Shown here in pieces: positions 36,677 to 47,474 of a DNA stretch of 64,000 nucleotides; the first letter of the stretch is position 1; the number at the start of each line of letters is the position of its first letter. The stretch is from Corbicula japonica. Taxonomy: Eukaryota > Mollusca > Bivalvia > Venerida > Cyrenidae. A program made the translations under genes and the position numbers. Location: the NCBI GenBank assembly GCA_038501625.1, contig JAZAYU010000264.1, forward strand, positions 310,001 through 374,000, written 5' to 3'. The notes under the pieces were generated by a model, which worked only from the letters and a program-made list of their open reading frames with translations, was not told the origin of the DNA and ran no database searches.

Positions 36677-36770
36677 GAACGCCCCGTATAAGTTCCCATA
36701 GATACAAATTTTCATGGTTACGAGAACGCCCCGTATAAGTTCCCATTGATACAAATTTTCATGGTTACGA
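36677..36770. repeat. 47-bp tandem duplication
   Basis: GAACGCCCCGTATAAGTTCC followed by a CATA/CATT GATACAAATTTTCATGG segment occurs at 36677-36723 and again at 36724-36770 with a single visible difference. This is a very recent duplication. Confidence 0.95.
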
Positions 36771-36779
36771 TTTTTAATT

Positions 36780-37795
36780 ATAACTAATCACAGACAACAG
36801 TCTGGGGGGTGTTAGATATTTACAAACACACATTTTACATATACATATATGTGAATCATTTACATACACAAAACTATTAGCATCGTGCTACCTCATGATA
36901 CCAATTATTGCTATGCCCAGAAAGGCATACACTGATTGTGTTCTTTATAATTGAAATGACACTATCAAACTACAATTTGCTTTCTGGTGGGATGGCTCTA
37001 CGTGTTATTATGACAACTCGATTCAACGTATCCACACCTTTAAACACCCGACAATTTACAATTGGACAGATACATATATTATTACGTCAAAGGTCAACGG
37101 TTCTGACGTGTCACATAAATCGTTTAAATTTCTGTAATATTTCGCCATTTATCAACCAGCACCTTGTTTTGCATGCAGAAAATGACGATGCAGAAATTTC
37201 AATATGAACCCGATTAATCATAACTGTAATTATAATAAACGTAACAAATTAGTTACATGAAAAAGAACTTTAAAACGCACTGTCGAGCCGGTAACATCAT
37301 TTGTGTTAAATTTCAGCGAGATATGTCACAGATTTTTCATTTTAACAAATTCAGAATGTTATGCAACTGACGAGACTATATTTAACAATCAGATTCTTAA
37401 AGGTACCTGGTCACGTTTCAGAATGAAAATATTTTCAAAACAACAATTCGCTATGAAAAATGGAAGTAACCTTAAGTAACAAAATTTCTGTATTTTTCTT
37501 GAAGAAGAACAGGTGTTCGGAAATTCGAAAATAAATAATGAAATGTTTTATACAGTGTACAATATAAACTGTAGAAGACATGAACACAAAGTAAATGTGA
37601 TGCTCATATTCTTTCACAGTAATCGTACGAATCGTACGAACGAATGTTTTAAAATCAATGTTCTTTTTGCGTTACTAACGTTACCAACTCACAAAAGGTC
37701 CTAAAATGTACGGATAAGGCCAAAGTTTTGGCGAAATTCCGCTCCAGTACAGTCATTGATATGTACCACATAGTAGTACAAATAACTTTTTTTAA
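36780..37795. other. AT-rich spacer
   Basis: A short motif repeated as AATCGTACGAATCGTACGA is at about 37620-37638. No gene or family repeat was recognised, and open frames of up to 99 codons show no domain. Confidence 0.35.
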
Positions 37796-37799
37796 AAAG

Positions 37800-38125
37800 T
37801 GATCAGGGACCGTAACACCCAGAAAACACAGCCTCCCCGCGCAGTCAAAATGTATAGAGGAAAACAGAGGACGAGTTAATAAGAATATCAATTTCAAATC
37901 ACGAAATTAACGAAAAAGAGAACCTCTGAAGTTACCGCTTTGGAACGGTCAGTGGCTAAACAATTTGCAACTGGTGGTTTAAACCAGGTTCTAGGGTGCA
38001 CCAACCTCACAATTGCCCAAACAAGTTCTAATTATCAAAAAAAAAACAAGTACAAGTAGTCTTGGTGAAATAACTCCAACCCATCCATAAGCTCAACAAT
38101 GTTGCCTGCAATAGCACACAAACAT
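37800..38125 (-). repeat. Rep-A copy, near full length
   Basis: Read on the minus strand it has all middle and 5' blocks: AACACAGCCTCCCCGCGCAG, ATTAACGAAAAAGAGAACC, TTTGGAACGGTCAGTGGC, GGTTCTAGGGTGCACCAACC, CTTGGTGAAATAACTCC and AGCTCAACAATGTTGCC. The terminal TGATATGCAT block has been lost. Confidence 0.85.
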
Positions 38126-38239
38126 ATAAAACAAAAGAATTAGGAATAGCTTGGAGAAATTAATATTTCCTTTTATTTTCTTTAGTTAGTTAATAATATC
38201 TCCATACAAAACAACTGGCTGTGAAATACCGTATTAACC

Positions 38240-38390
38240 AATGCCCAAGGTTATAAACCTGAGTTTGAAAACCAGTCTCAAATCTCAAGCATCTGATTGG
38301 CTGAAATGGCGACCAGTCGCCATTTCAGCCAATCAGATGCTTGAGATTTGAGACTGGTTTCCATGCTCAGCTTTATAACCTTCAGTCCAG
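38240..38390. mobile_element. Fold-back MITE, copy 6
   Basis: This is a near-perfect hairpin with centre GGCGACCAGTCGCC. The outer ends are ATGCCCAAGG and CCTTCAGTCCAG. Full-length arms match copy 1. It lies beside, not inside, the Rep-A copy that ends at about 38125. Confidence 0.94.
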
Positions 38391-38809
38391 TTCTAAGACA
38401 TTTAAGTATTCCACGCTGAACTGTGAATAGGCAGCTTTAATAGAAGAAAACAAACCAAGCATGTGATAGATATAGAACATCTAAAGCGTGTCAGTGAGAG
38501 AATAGTTGCTGAACATACACCATAATTCAAGGAATGGCATGTCCGTTGTGGTCTTACAATTTCAAATTTTATAAATGAAGCATATCAAAACTATCAAGAA
38601 AATGTTCTAGCTTAATTTACTGACTTCCTTATGTAGGTACTCACTAACATAGGCATAGCTAAAGACGGTGATGACTGAAAGAAACAAAATTTACTGGCAA
38701 GTATAATTGTAAACAAAAGTTATAAATAAGTTATTGTTTAGGTTATTTTCTTTTTCTTTTAACCTATTACTAATGATAATACAGTGCAACACGCTGTGCC
38801 TACTGAACC

Positions 38810-38960
38810 TGAACCCAGAACCTAGTTTAAATTCAACTGGCAAATTGTTTTGCCTCCCTGTCCCAAGAAGTTTACCCATCAGGTTCTCATTTTCTTTAAT
38901 TTTTATGGTGTCCTTTTTGAAACTGAGACAGTGAAGAATTCCACTTTTTAACCACATTCT
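38810..38960 (+). repeat. Rep-A fragment, diverged
   Basis: CCAGAACCTAGTTTAAATTC, GGCAAATTGTTTTGCC, CAGGTTCTCATTTTCTTTAA and GGTGTCCTTTTTGAAACTG are recognisable Rep-A middle blocks. The rest is worn. A 125-codon minus-strand frame overlaps it and is rejected as a gene for that reason. Confidence 0.7.
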
Positions 38961-39499
38961 CTTATTTTCTCTTTGCTTTTTAACCGTGTGGTGATGCTTT
39001 GTCGCAATTTGTAAACAAGTAAACAGTAAACAAATATACAAATTGAACCATGTGCATACGAAGGTCATTATTATTTATTTTATAGATCGAACATATATAC
39101 CATCGGATTTTAAAAGCATTTTCACTTTATGTCCAGGGTTAACTATTGTTTACAAGATATGAAGTTGAAAACAAGCGGTGAGTTTAAAACTATATTTGGC
39201 AATAGTGATATTAAATTAAAAACTTAACAGTGACTTTGAAGAATGACGTGCCTATTGACAGTGAATGGTTTGTTAAGAATGACAGTTCGAAATCGGTGTT
39301 TTATTATTGTATTTTGTAATATTTTGTTTTATTATTATTATTATTTATTTATTTTTGTAATTTTCATTGTGATGCAGTTCTGTGTTTTGATTTTGTTGAA
39401 GTGTTTGTTACGTAACCGTTTTTTTGAATCAGTAATTCTTTGTTATTAGAGCGTTTTTTGCTATTTTCATTAAAATAAACAGGTATTGTGTTATTTCGT

Positions 39500-39665
39500 A
39501 GAAGCGTTTTTGTGCCGTGTGGCGGCTATAAAATGTTTCCCCGTACCTCCTCGGCGGGCGTGGACAGCAATATGTATTTCTATTACTGTCTATGAACAAG
39601 AGGAATCAAACCTAGCCTGTAATATTTACATTATTTATAGTGTTGGTGGCTTTTTAAGTTGTTAT
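39500..39665 (+). repeat. Rep-B copy with GTGGCGGC leader
   Basis: The leader TTGTGCCGTGTGGCGGCTAT, shared with 14990-15010 and 41895-41915, is followed by GGCGGGCGTGGACAGCAATA, CTATGAACAAGAGGAATCAA and GTGTTGGTGGCTTTTTAAG. Composition is otherwise ordinary spacer. Confidence 0.75.
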
Positions 39666-39944
39666 TTCATTTATTGAAAGTCAGCGAACATCACAACTCT
39701 AAATTATTTGCACCCTCGATTTGTTTAAACTTGGCTTTAACAGAAGTGCACAGTGCTGCATACGCCGCTTAGTCCCCGGTAGAACACAGTTTAAGATCTT
39801 TACAAGCATATAAAACAGATTATGAAACATCCCAAATTATGGTGGGCAAACGACTGTGAACATTAAACCTTCAGTGCGGTATTTTCAAATTATGTTCAAA
39901 TTTATACAGTCATGTCCACGACATGCATATTCTATAGAAAGGGA

Positions 39945-40330
39945 AACTGTCTCGGTAAGATCATTGGCCTCTTATGTTTTATATGTTTGTGTGCTTGTGC
40001 ATGCAACATTGTTAAGCTGATCGGTGGGTTGGAGTTATTTCACCAAGACAACTTTTACCTGTTTGTTGATACGAGAACCTGTTGGGGGCAAGTGTGAGGT
40101 TGGTGCACCCTAGAACCTGGGTAAAACCCCCATGGAAAATTGTTTTTCCACTGATCATTCCAAGGCGACAACCCAAGGGTTCTCTTTTTCGTTAATTGTT
40201 TGTGGTGTCTGATTTGAAATTAATATTGTTATGAACACGTGCTCTCTTTCCCTCTCTTCTTTTTCGATGCGTGGGGAGGCTGTGTTTTCTTAGTAGGCTA
40301 ATCTTGATATGCATATTTCATCTTTTTAAA
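39945..40330 (+). repeat. Rep-A copy, near full length
   Basis: All Rep-A blocks are present in order, from CTGTCTCGGTAAGATCATTG through GTGAGGTTGGTGCACCCTAG and TCGTTAATTGTTTGTGGTG to GTGGGGAGGCTGTG and TTGATATGCATATTTCATC. It is a good reference copy for building a consensus. Confidence 0.88.
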
Positions 40331-40534
40331 GTATTAAAGTTTTCTGACAGTGACGTCCATTATTCTCATTTATGTAAAGTTAGGTTCGGATGCCTGTGGT
40401 GCAGAATTATTTTATCTGAGTTTACTCTATATTTAGTATTGCCACTAATGGCAGTGACAGTGACGAGACATCAGACGTATCGGGAATGCTCAATATTTTC
40501 AGTCGACAAAATTATTAGCAAAATAAATGAAAAT

Positions 40535-41880
40535 GAAGCAGTAACCCCTCAGGTTCTCATTTTGATAATTATCTGGGCTGTTTAAAAAAAATGGCTGGTT
40601 TTGGTTTTCCTGGTATAAAAATGTACAACAAACAGTTACTTCCATTTTCCTACTTTGCAGAGGAGTCTCATCATGCCCTTTAAAGATTTGTAAAGTTTCA
40701 TCAAAATAGCACCATCCGTTAAAAAATATTCTAAAATAAAGGGCAAAAAATGTCAGGAGTGTGACAAAAAAGTGTGACACTTTTCAAAATCACATTTGTT
40801 CAGACAATTATTTTACAGAAAGCTTGAGTAAAGACAAGTTTTAGTGTTGTTTTAGTTAAAGGTGCATTCATTAGGCATCAAATAATGATTAAATTAAGCA
40901 TATTATACTTTAAGTAATCAAAATATATGCTATTAAGTCAAGCGTGGTAGATTAGAAAATACCTCAAGAAAATCAATACCTCTTTGCTTTATAAATTAAT
41001 AGGACTTTTAAGATTAATAGTACATAAGAAATGTTTTGTGTATCATGAAGTGTCATGTTTCTAGATGCAATAATTATAATATTATCACCTCTATTGAAAT
41101 TATATTTGTCTGCAGCTCCCTTCAGGGAATGTCAGCTAAATTTGTCAGGAGTGTGACATTATGCACATATTGCAATATTCTGTCAACATATCCTTTACAT
41201 GAAAACAAGAGCATGTTTTTTCCTAGAAGTCTATGTCATGTTTTGTTAAAGTGTGACAAACAGGAATGGCCTTAGTGAAACATTTTTGAGTACAATGCAC
41301 TTATATGGTTGTCAGGAGTGTGACACACTTTTTTAACAATATGATTTTTTTATCTTTATGCGATACCACAAGTTCTAAAGCACTTATATCTGATGCTTCA
41401 ACATGTATTTTAACAGAAATACACATTTAAATAATAAGAAACAGTAATACTTGTATTTTAAGCACATAAACTAAAATTCTTTGATTTTTTTAATATAGGT
41501 CAATAAAGCTCCATAAAATTTTTATTCTGCCACATATGGGTATAACTTGATTGATTTTGATCACTGAAAAGACTGTACAAACATTTGGACCAACCGGTTT
41601 GGACTTTTAAAGAACTTAAATTCTTTACATTTTTTTCACTTCACTTGCCATTTTTCAAATGACAATATCTCAGCAACCAGTTGACCGATTTCAAAAATCT
41701 TTCAGTTTTGTACTCAGTTTCAATAAGCAAAAAATTCAGAATAACAAGTTTCGAATTTGAACGAACTTTAATTTTTCACTATTTTTTCACTTTTCCAGCC
41801 ATTTTTTTTGAAACAGCCCATCTGCAGTTTCATTTCGATGTAATCGTATTATAAACACATGCGCTCTTTCGACAAAGTGA
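40535..41880 (+). repeat. Rep-A remnant split by a TIR transposon
   Basis: The left part is GTAACCCCTCAGGTTCTCAT (40541-40560). The right part resumes after 41823 as GCAGTTTCATTTCGATG and ATAAACACATGCGCTCTTTC. Joined across the insertion they follow the Rep-A order seen at 40170-40250. Confidence 0.75.
40575..41819. mobile_element. 1,245-bp non-autonomous TIR DNA transposon
   Basis: Terminal inverted repeats of about 24 bp: GGGCTGTTTAAAAAAAATGG plus CTGG on the left, and on the right its complement CCATTTTTTTTGAAACAGCC plus C. A 4-bp target duplication, ATCT, flanks it (40571-40574 and 41820-41823). Inside, TGTCAGGAGTGTGACA occurs three times (40751, 41143, 41310), with further AGTGTGACA half-copies. 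Open frames are short (104, 93 and 79 codons), so no transposase is visible. I cannot place it in a superfamily. Confidence 0.9.
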
Positions 41881-41894
41881 ATGTGACTATTCGT

Positions 41895-42085
41895 TGTTTG
41901 TGCCTTGTGGCCGCTCTAAAAAGTCTCCTAGTACTTTCAGTCAGTGCTGTTATCAATCTAAAGGACTTTGAGCACGATAAATAAAAAATTTTGTAAATAC
42001 TGAGTAAGGTTTAACTCGGCTCTACGTGGCCTGGACAGTAATATGCATTTCCGTTACTGCCCCATGAACATACTCAATCAATTCT
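41895..42085 (+). repeat. Rep-B copy, partial, with leader
   Basis: TTGTGCCTTGTGGCCGCTCT leads into TAAATACTGAGTAAGG, GTGGCCTGGACAGTAATATG and CATTTCCGTTACTGCC. It directly follows the Rep-A remnant, keeping the Rep-A then Rep-B order. Confidence 0.75.
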
Positions 42086-42786
42086 TTTTTATCTATTTAA
42101 TGTTATCTATTCCAATTAATTCGAGAAAACATAGGTTTTATTGAGGAAAGAATCAGAAATGATTGCTTGACTTCGAACCATGCGTTGAAATTTTCATGAT
42201 AAATTTATCGAAAACAAACATGAAACTTGATATGTGAATGTGTCATTTTATCATGAAACCACCGGCAATGCAGGATGTTTCGGTTACCATCAAATGTGTC
42301 AAAATAAGTTTTAACTGTTTCATGCAATATTCCAAATGCTACAAAAATCTTCTTCTTAACAGGAACATGTGTTTAAAGCTTTTGGCATCTATTGATATAG
42401 ATCGACACGTTATGGTTTGTGGGTGGTTTTTAAATTCACGTCATTTTCATAATGGGTAATTGTTGATTATTTAATGTTTATACTGGAGAAAACAAATCCG
42501 ATATGGTTAAGATGATTGACCCTTAGATAAGATTGATACGTTGTCAAAACGGGTTTTTGCATCTCTTCAGTGAAAGTTTCGCTGATAACACGTACAATTC
42601 AGAGAGGCTGAAACGAAACAATATGAATTATGGCAGACATGATTGGTGAGCCGTACAAATAAGACAAAAATGTGGTCGGAAAATATCCACTTTCAAAAGA
42701 CAATATCCTTTATTCACATGTTTAGGCATCCTTTAGACTTGATTTGGCTTGAAAACGAGAAAAGTGCATGTAAAAAACGCAGAAAT

Positions 42787-43554
42787 AACAAGAAATATCT
42801 TTAAAAAAGATAAACGGCGTTGATGGAAAAGATTTTTATATATAAGAAAGAAAGAAATAAAGACCGTGCAAAAATTTCGTCTGGTGATAATACGTCGATT
42901 AAAGAAGACTGTCTAACATTAACTGTACATTCAGTTTCAATAAAATACCTCTTGTAGAGTTAGCACTAATGATGAATAAATGTCATTAAAATACAATAAA
43001 TGAAAATAATAACAACTTGTTACAAGAGCGAAATCTACCAACTTTTACGTAAATTAACTTTAAAAGAAAGTGTCCCTCCCGAGCATCGAACCCGGGGCCT
43101 CCGCTTGAGAGGCGAGTGTGATAACCACTACACCAAGGCGTTTTGAATATCTGGACTTGAAATTAACAATCAGTATCAAAGGAACCAGAAATATCTGCAC
43201 TTCTCTGTCGTTTTACACTGTGTATTGTACTCGAGTGTTTACCTGACACCTATGAATATTCCATATAAAATCGTATTTAAGCCATCAATTGACTTAATTG
43301 GTTATTTATACCGTAAATATCTTTTTCTCCAATACAATTAACGCTTTTTAAAACGAAAATGCCCGAACATAAAGCGCCAGGTAAATACTTACACACAATA
43401 TAAAAATCGTTACGGTAATCATTAACAAGACCCACTAATAACCAATCAAAATAATCTATTTGATTTTCCCGCTGCATAATAAATTTTATTTACAATATTT
43501 CATTGGTTGAAAAACTAGGTCAAAAGTGAGCTTAGACAGCTAACGCCGAAAAAA
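42787..43554 (-). mobile_element. Large repeat with tRNA-Glu-like segment, copy 2
   Basis: Same layout as 35563-36504, about 7.2 kb away and in the same orientation. It has an extra block of about 100 bp at 43330-43430 that copy 1 lacks, and lacks the internal duplication found in copy 1. Independent indels show that the two have evolved separately since they arose. A 66-codon frame inside has no domain. Confidence 0.8.
43071..43140 (-). pseudogene. tRNA-Glu(CTC)-like segment, better preserved
   Basis: On the minus strand: A-box-like TGGTGTAGTGGTTATCAC, anticodon loop CTCTCAA, variable region, then CCGGGTTCGATGCTCGG with a perfect T stem except for one wobble-like position. The acceptor stem does not pair, so a working tRNA is unlikely. 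It is a tRNA-derived pol III promoter region. Confidence 0.75.
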
Positions 43555-43621
43555 TTAAGCGCATTCCCAAACATGGCATGAAGTGATAGATAGAAAGATT
43601 AAAAGGGACAAAAGGGAGACA

Positions 43622-43708
43622 ACTGAGAGATACAGAGATAGATAGTGAGAGGGAGAGAGGAAAAAGAGAGAGAGACAGAGACAGAGACAGACAGAGAGAC
43701 AGAGAGAC

Positions 43709-43746
<38 letters not shown>
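43622..43746. repeat. (GAGA)/(GACA)n microsatellite
   Basis: The tract passes from GATA and GAGA phrases into a long run of GACA units. Antisense reading gives a low-complexity SVCLSVCLS-type frame, which is not a gene. Confidence 0.95.
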
Positions 43747-43747
<1 letters not shown>

Positions 43748-43749
43748 GC

Positions 43750-45150
43750 ATTGAAGTAAAATAAAAAATATAACTAAATAAACAGTACAAATATTACGAA
43801 TTCAAATCATCGCTGTACGTTTTACGTTGCGTCAGTGAATTTATTTTAACGAATGCACAAGTACACAATAGTGTGATGGTATCCATAAAACAGAAACAAA
43901 TACAAAACTATTGGAATAAGAATACGAGGAATATAACATAATAAAAAATTAATACTAAGTTGGCTGAGCCTGGTCTTAGGCAGTAAACGAAATGCAAATC
44001 ACCTCCCAAGTCGTCAGTTGTCGCTTTGAGCGTACACATTCGATCTATCCTAAACTGATTTTAAAGCATTATTTCATATCAATACTAATAATTTAATAGC
44101 ATCCAAAAACCAGCGGCGCATAGTCTTCAGATAAAATAATAGGAATGCTCATAACGAGAAAACAATTGACGGAACTTAGAAAGGGTGTTTTAGAGAAGAT
44201 CTGAGAGTAAAACTCCTGCGTGTCACATCTAGACGCCAAAAAGCGAACGATAAAGCACGAAACTTATCAGACATAACAATCGAAAAATAACCAAAAACTA
44301 GGATAATGAAATTAATATGTGCAGTCTTGCCGATAAAAATAAAAATATTTAAGTATAAACAAGTTTCGTTTTCAACAACTTTCAAAGGAAGAAGCAAAAA
44401 CTTCATTCTTCGAACTTCGAAAATACGGGTAGACTTTTTGACGGCCGCCACACGAAAAAAAAAATAAACAAAAAACGCTACTGTGATATTAATTCAGTTT
44501 GAATGCCATCAAACATGACATGTAAGAAAATATTGCAGGCTAAATTTGAAAAAAAGCGACTAATGGATGCTGATCACATCTCCTGTCGCCTATCCCCGGA
44601 TTGAGTGGATGTAAATTTCTAACTTTTTTTCTAAAGCGTGTTTTAAAGAAAGAAATATTTGTGCAACATCTTAATTTATGCCACAGTGCTATATGTACTC
44701 GTACAAGCTGTAAAATTCCTTTTTCGTTTATATCGCCAACATCCATATTTAGTTAAAGAATTACAATTAAAGTTCTTGTCTGCAACAGACATTAGTAAAC
44801 CAGTCATTTACTAATTGAAAGAATTAAAAGGCCTTGCCTAGCTTTCTACAGCTATATGCATGTTCTCGATAGTTGATTGCTTTGCTTACCTCTTTGGTTG
44901 CTTTGCTTACCTCTTTGGTTGCATGAATGTTGTAGAAATTTACGGATTTTTTTATCCAGCACTCTTGAGAAAAAAATCAAAGGGATTTGTTTTTATCTAT
45001 TCCTTCAATTGTAAAATTTCTGATCTCGGAGTATAATTGTTTCGTTTAACATTGTTGTTAGCCACATTTCTTATTAGCACCATGGTCGAGGTTGAGAATC
45101 GCTAGGTGTTTAGTTACCCTGTAAAATTGTCTTTCTAGTAAGCGTATGCT
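43750..45150. other. Spacer; 21-bp tandem repeat at 44877-44918
   Basis: Mostly unassigned AT-rich spacer. A 21-bp unit (begins TTGCTTTGC, ends CTCTTTGG) is repeated exactly twice at 44877-44918. No supported gene. Confidence 0.55.
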
Positions 45151-45179
45151 GTAACTTAGTTTGATCACCCAATGTGCCA

Positions 45180-45355
45180 AATATTTTCCCACTGACTTTT
45201 TTAAGGTGATGACATCGAGGTTCTCTTTTTGTTTAATAAAAAATAACTGTCTGAACTTACCACTGCTAAAACATCGTTTCTACTTGGCTCTTTGGGGAGG
45301 GGTTGGCTGTTACCTGTATGTTGGGTTTCCTGATATGCATATTTGACTTTTGAAA
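45180..45355 (+). repeat. Rep-A 3' half
   Basis: CCCACTGACTTTTTTAAGGT, GAGGTTCTCTTTTTGTTTAA, CTTTGGGGAGGGGTTG and GGTTTCCTGATATGCATATT represent the second half of Rep-A. Confidence 0.8.
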
Positions 45356-45607
45356 TGTTATCACTAGTCAAATGTACAGATTTTGAACCAACATCGCGAA
45401 CGAAGATTTCCCAACAAATTTACTTCTGCAGTCTTAAAGCAACAAATGATGTAAGAATTTTATTCAACTTTAGAAACTTGTAGAGCGATGCCAGTCTGCC
45501 TTTAGAATTTAGTGATGATATAAATAATTGAATTATGAGCAAAATTCCCATAAAAATTTATAGAACATTATAAAATACCTACCTTTTTAGCTTCACAATG
45601 TCATTAG

Positions 45608-45745
45608 ATTCTTAAGTCTTATAATGTTTGCGTGCTTTTAGTTTGCAGCATTGTTGAAGTTGATGGGTGGGTTAGAGGTAATTCACCACTGAAACTTGTG
45701 CTTGTTTGTTCTAAGGACAAGTGTGGGGTTTGTGCAACAGAGGGA
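45608..45745 (+). repeat. Rep-A 5' half
   Basis: TCTTATAATGTTTGCGTGCT, GCATTGTTGAAGTTGATGGG, GAGGTAATTCACCACTGAAA and GACAAGTGTGGGGTTTGTGC are the first half of Rep-A. It lies downstream of the 3' half at 45180-45355, so the two halves are in the wrong order for one copy. Confidence 0.75.
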
Positions 45746-46329
45746 ATCTGTGGGATAATTGTCTTGGAACCATCAGTTGCAAAATATAACAAAGGGAACT
45801 ATAAATTAGGACGGACAAGAATATACTGAGGTCTCGTTTACTAGCTGATGAGTATAACTGTTCACAACCTTACGAAATGTATACACGTGAATATCACAAG
45901 TGCGTGTTTTACTTTTATTTATCGTCGCTACCGGACTTTCAATCATAAGAGTGTAGTCGTTTAAAGTGCCTAATGCAAATCAACAATACACTAGACCTCG
46001 GTTTAAATTCTCAACCAAAAGATTTTTAGCAGCGGTCAATCGAACTTCCAAATGGGCAGCTATCCTATTATTGTACAATGAACTTGAATATTTTCGTATC
46101 TATACCTTTCCATGAACCCCAGATAAAATCATTTGTTTATCCTGCACAAGGAAACAATAGTCCGAGTTGAACTAACAGAATTCCGAGGTCATTTTAACAA
46201 GCAGGAAGCAGTTTGAGGAGTTTGCGGAGTTTTGACAATCTTTGATATGTTTATATCTATGTAAACTATATTATTTTTTGCATTAATTTGTTTTTTCAAT
46301 ACTCTACTGATCACCTAGAGTGTGTTTTT

Positions 46330-46533
46330 AAACTGTGGCATCATTTTATAATGGGGGAATTGTTTTCTATTTGGCGCTATGGCTGTTGCGCGGAATTCAT
46401 CCCAAGCGAAATTAAACCATTAACCACTGTGTGCTAACAGAATAACACAATGCGCTAATTCATGCCCACGCGAATATGTCATTTGCGTTTCTGCGTGAAA
46501 TTCGCTCCTGCGAATTTAAATGATTCAACAGTA
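46330..46533. mobile_element. TACTG-ended MITE, copy 1
   Basis: Left end AACTGTGGCATCATTTTA, right end TTAAATGATTCAACAGTA. Inside are GCGAATATGTCATTTGCG and GCGTGAAATTCGCTCCTGCG, shared with 47054-47262. Left parts are more diverged. Confidence 0.75.
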
Positions 46534-47053
46534 ATAGTCGAAAATAAATGTTAATAATCTATGAAAAGTGATTCTTTCAGAAACTGCTTTTCTATAAAAC
46601 GTCTATTTTTACGGATTTAAATGGAAAAAGTTGTGGGTTTTATAGTGTGGACATATAGAAATGATTATTTTAAGTGCGGAATGTTTGTTTGAGACCATAG
46701 TTATTTATGTCGTCATAATTTACGCAATAACATAATATGTATATTCACATTATAATAATGAATAGGACTTACACAATTAATATTTTAATTTATGTGCAGA
46801 CATGTGTGCTTTAGCTGCTTTAAACAAACAGGGTCACCCTTAGAGACCCGGACAAAGGATAACTGCAGTCATAAGTTGAGTAACATTCACACATGCCAAG
46901 TAAAACGAAAAGAAATTGAACGAAGTATTCACTATAAAACAAGTAAACTACGATTCTATTCATAATCATAATGCATCTTTTAACATAAATATGGGTATTT
47001 ACATTTTGTGACAATAAAATAATAAATGGAATCATATGTCCTGCCTAAATTAT

Positions 47054-47262
47054 TACTGTGGTATCATTATACTTCGCGGGGGTTAATTTTCGCGTATATC
47101 GCGCGTAAGAAAGTGCTCGAAATCAAATTCCAGCGAAATCAAACGACTGAATATTTAACCCTATAAAAATATAAAAGTTCGCGGATTAATCTCCGCACGA
47201 ATATGTCATTTATTCCTTCGGTGCGAAATTTGATCTCCGCGAAATTAAATGATTCAGCAGTA
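47054..47262. mobile_element. TACTG-ended MITE, copy 2
   Basis: Ends are inverted: TACTGTGGTATCATTATAC and TAAATGATTCAGCAGTA. The body is unusually rich in CGCG (TTCGCGGGGGTTAATTTTCG, CGCGTATATCGCGCG, GATCTCCGCG) for this AT-rich window. TA at both edges suggests a TA-targeting (Tc1/mariner-like) element; this is inference. No protein frame. Confidence 0.85.
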
Positions 47263-47299
47263 CATTATTCGTATAAAGTGAAGCATTGTCAATAATAGC

Positions 47300-47430
47300 C
47301 GGATTCAGAAAATACGGCCTCCCGACACAGCAAAAAAGCAGAGAGAAAAAGAGAACGGGTTAATGAAAAGATCTATTTCAAACTACAAACAATACAAAAA
47401 AAGAACCGAGGGCTACCGCCTTGAAAAGGT
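47300..47430 (-). repeat. Rep-A fragment
   Basis: AATACGGCCTCCCGACACAG, GAGAGAAAAAGAGAACGGGT and GAACCGAGGGCTACCGCCTT are Rep-A blocks in reverse. It overlaps the start of a 101-codon open frame (47363-47668) whose remainder is MITE sequence, so that frame is not a gene. Confidence 0.75.
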
Positions 47431-47474
47431 ATATGGTAAAACAATTAACCATAAGAAGATTAAACCAGATGTAT

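Noticed and set aside
43071..43140. Functional tRNA-Glu gene
   Set aside because: A and B boxes and the anticodon loop are good, but the acceptor stem does not pair and the same segment recurs inside a repeat.
43599..43790. Minus-strand frame with repeated SVCLSVCLS
   Set aside because: A low-complexity translation of the GACA/GAGA microsatellite.
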